DNA of 64,000 bases from NCBI GenBank assembly GCA_001643675.2, contig LSRY02000019.1, forward strand, positions 558,001-622,000, in the 5' to 3' direction. Source of the stretch: Monocercomonoides exilis (taxonomy: Eukaryota; Preaxostyla; Oxymonadida; Polymastigidae). The notes beneath the pieces were generated by a model. The model was not told the DNA's origin. It saw nothing but the letters and a program-made list of their open reading frames with translations, and did no database searches. Within the stretch, counting starts at the first letter, position 1. Every line of letters starts with the position of its first letter. Shown here one piece after another: positions 62,810 through 64,000 of the stretch. Both the position numbers and the translations under genes were made by a program.

Positions 62810-64000
62810 ATGGAACTTGAAAAACAAGAGGGGAACAACATAACTTGGTGGAGTGGCACAGCATTAGATTTAAGATTTTTAGGCGAAGATAATCTTGTTC
62901 AAATTGCAAAACTTGCTTCATCTCCTGAAGAATTTTATAAGAAATATGTTGAACAAAATAATTTTGAAAGCTTAAAGAATGACGTCATGGAAGCGTTAGA
63001 TACAACAAAGGAATATTCAGAAGATTTTTCTTCTCGTGTAATGCAGTATTTTTCTTGTCATTGGATCAAGAATTGCTTGGCAAAAGAAGACCAAAAACAA
63101 AGACAATCAGCTTCATTTGAAAATAAAACCGAAGGATCAGAAGATTCAACTGCAGCGGAAGAAGTTTCAAAACCCGAACAGAAAAATGATGAAGAATCTT
63201 TAACTAATAATACAAATATTGAACAAGATATTGCTAAAAATGAAGAAGGAAAAGAAGTTGAACCAATGGAAAACAAGCAAGAGCTTCATGAAACAGAGGA
63301 AGTATCTTCCCACAATGAGGAAAAAGAAAACGAACAACAAAAAGAGCTACAAAAAGACTCTGGTTTTTCGATGGCAGTGAGCCTTTCAGAATCTCAAGAG
63401 CAATTAAGAAAGGTTTGAAAAAAACGAGTTCATTTTAATTATAGATTTAATTTTTTATTTAGACACTTCCATCGACATTGCTTTCGGAAACAAAGGCTTC
63501 AACTAATATTATGTCAATGGCCAAAACTCAAAATGAAATTATTGAGATACTTTTCCAACAAATAGCGGATCTTCGTGACTGGTACATTTCACAAATTGGT
63601 GTTGTCAACGCAGAGTTGAAGCAGATCAAGGAAGACCAGAAGAAACTAGCAAACTCATTTAATGAAATGAGAAAATTCATCCAAAATTATTCACAGCAAG
63701 TCAAAAAACAAATAAATAATCTCGAGTCACAGATGTCAAATAGCCCATCGTTGATGCCCGGACAGCAGATGATGCAGCCAATGCAGCCAATCCAACCAAT
63801 GCAATCAATGCAATCAATGCCATCCATGCAGTTTGTGATTCCCCCACTACCTCCACAACAGCCCCAATACATGTACGTTCATCCACAAGTCTCACAGCCT
63901 TCGATGATGAACGTTGGATATGCTACGCCCATGCCACCTCCAATAATGAGCCAGCCACCTCCAAGCCAGCTCCCTTCATTTCCACCACCAATTGCCCAGA
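62810..64000 (+). CDS. Acidic coiled-coil protein, 3' end outside window
   Basis: Exon 1 is 62810-63412. A 50-nt intron (63413-63462, GTTTG...TTTAG) keeps frame into exon 2, which runs to the window end, so the gene is partial. About 380 residues are visible. The N-terminal 100 residues are a compact helical region (NLVQIAKLASSPEEFYKKYV). Next comes a Glu/Lys/Asn-rich acidic segment, then a clear coiled coil (AELKQIKEDQKKLANSFNEM). The last visible part is Pro/Met/Gln-rich (MQPMQPIQPMQSMQSM) and Pro-rich. The order (helical N-terminus, acidic linker, coiled coil, Pro-rich tail) suggests an adaptor, but I recognise no family. Confidence 0.78.

Noticed and set aside
1-64000. CRISPR arrays, bacterial operons or phage content
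   Set aside because: No spaced direct-repeat array, no ribosome-binding-site-led gene strings; introns and gene types are eukaryotic.
1-64000. tRNA or rRNA genes
   Set aside because: I saw no convincing cloverleaf or rRNA core by eye; a covariance-model scan would be decisive and could not be run.

Overview
This window reads as nuclear DNA of an intron-rich, AT-rich protist. The genes are eukaryotic in type, short spliceosomal introns (mostly about 36-200 nt) interrupt many of them, and stop codons are used in the standard way. The best guess is an oxymonad metamonad of the Monocercomonoides type. This rests mainly on two very large secreted right-handed beta-helix surface proteins, one of which carries a kinase-like domain behind its membrane segment, and on intron density. 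It is inference, not proof. Frequent donors are GTTTG, GTATT and GTGTG. Conserved protein families let many exon joins be fixed to the base.

Left third (1-20.5 kb): an inverted repeat at the window edge; a coiled-coil/zinc-finger protein (-); a MORN3-like MORN-repeat protein (+); ribosomal protein uL2/L8 (-); glucosidase II alpha (-); eIF2B beta in ten exons with a long Ser/Pro tail (-); a SURF6/Rrp14 nucleolar protein (+); and a huge NF-X1-type zinc-finger protein (-).

Middle (20.5-46.2 kb): a beta-helix membrane protein (-), an unrecognised helical protein (+), a DYRK kinase with a very long poly-Ser tract and a spliced C-terminal exon (+), a membrane-anchored calcineurin/5'-nucleotidase-like protein whose metal-site motifs are degenerate (-), a gene-free stretch containing a 446-bp-arm palindrome, the 2711-residue beta-helix pseudokinase (-), and a Merlin/IS1595-type DNA transposon with 106-bp terminal inverted repeats, an 8-bp target duplication and a broken transposase.

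Right third (46.2-64 kb): AT-rich gene-free DNA with a smaller foldback, a BAR-domain protein whose first coding exon is only the ATG (-), eIF6 (-), a roughly 10-kb VPS8 (CORVET) gene inflated with low-complexity sequence (+), prefoldin subunit 2 (-), and a coiled-coil protein cut by the window end (+).

Functionally the housekeeping genes serve ribosome assembly and translation (L8, eIF2B beta, SURF6, eIF6), protein folding and quality control (glucosidase II, prefoldin) and endosomal traffic (VPS8, BAR). The gene order looks eukaryotic with no operons. The most unusual content is the surface-protein family, the degenerate phosphoesterase, the long palindrome and the transposon.
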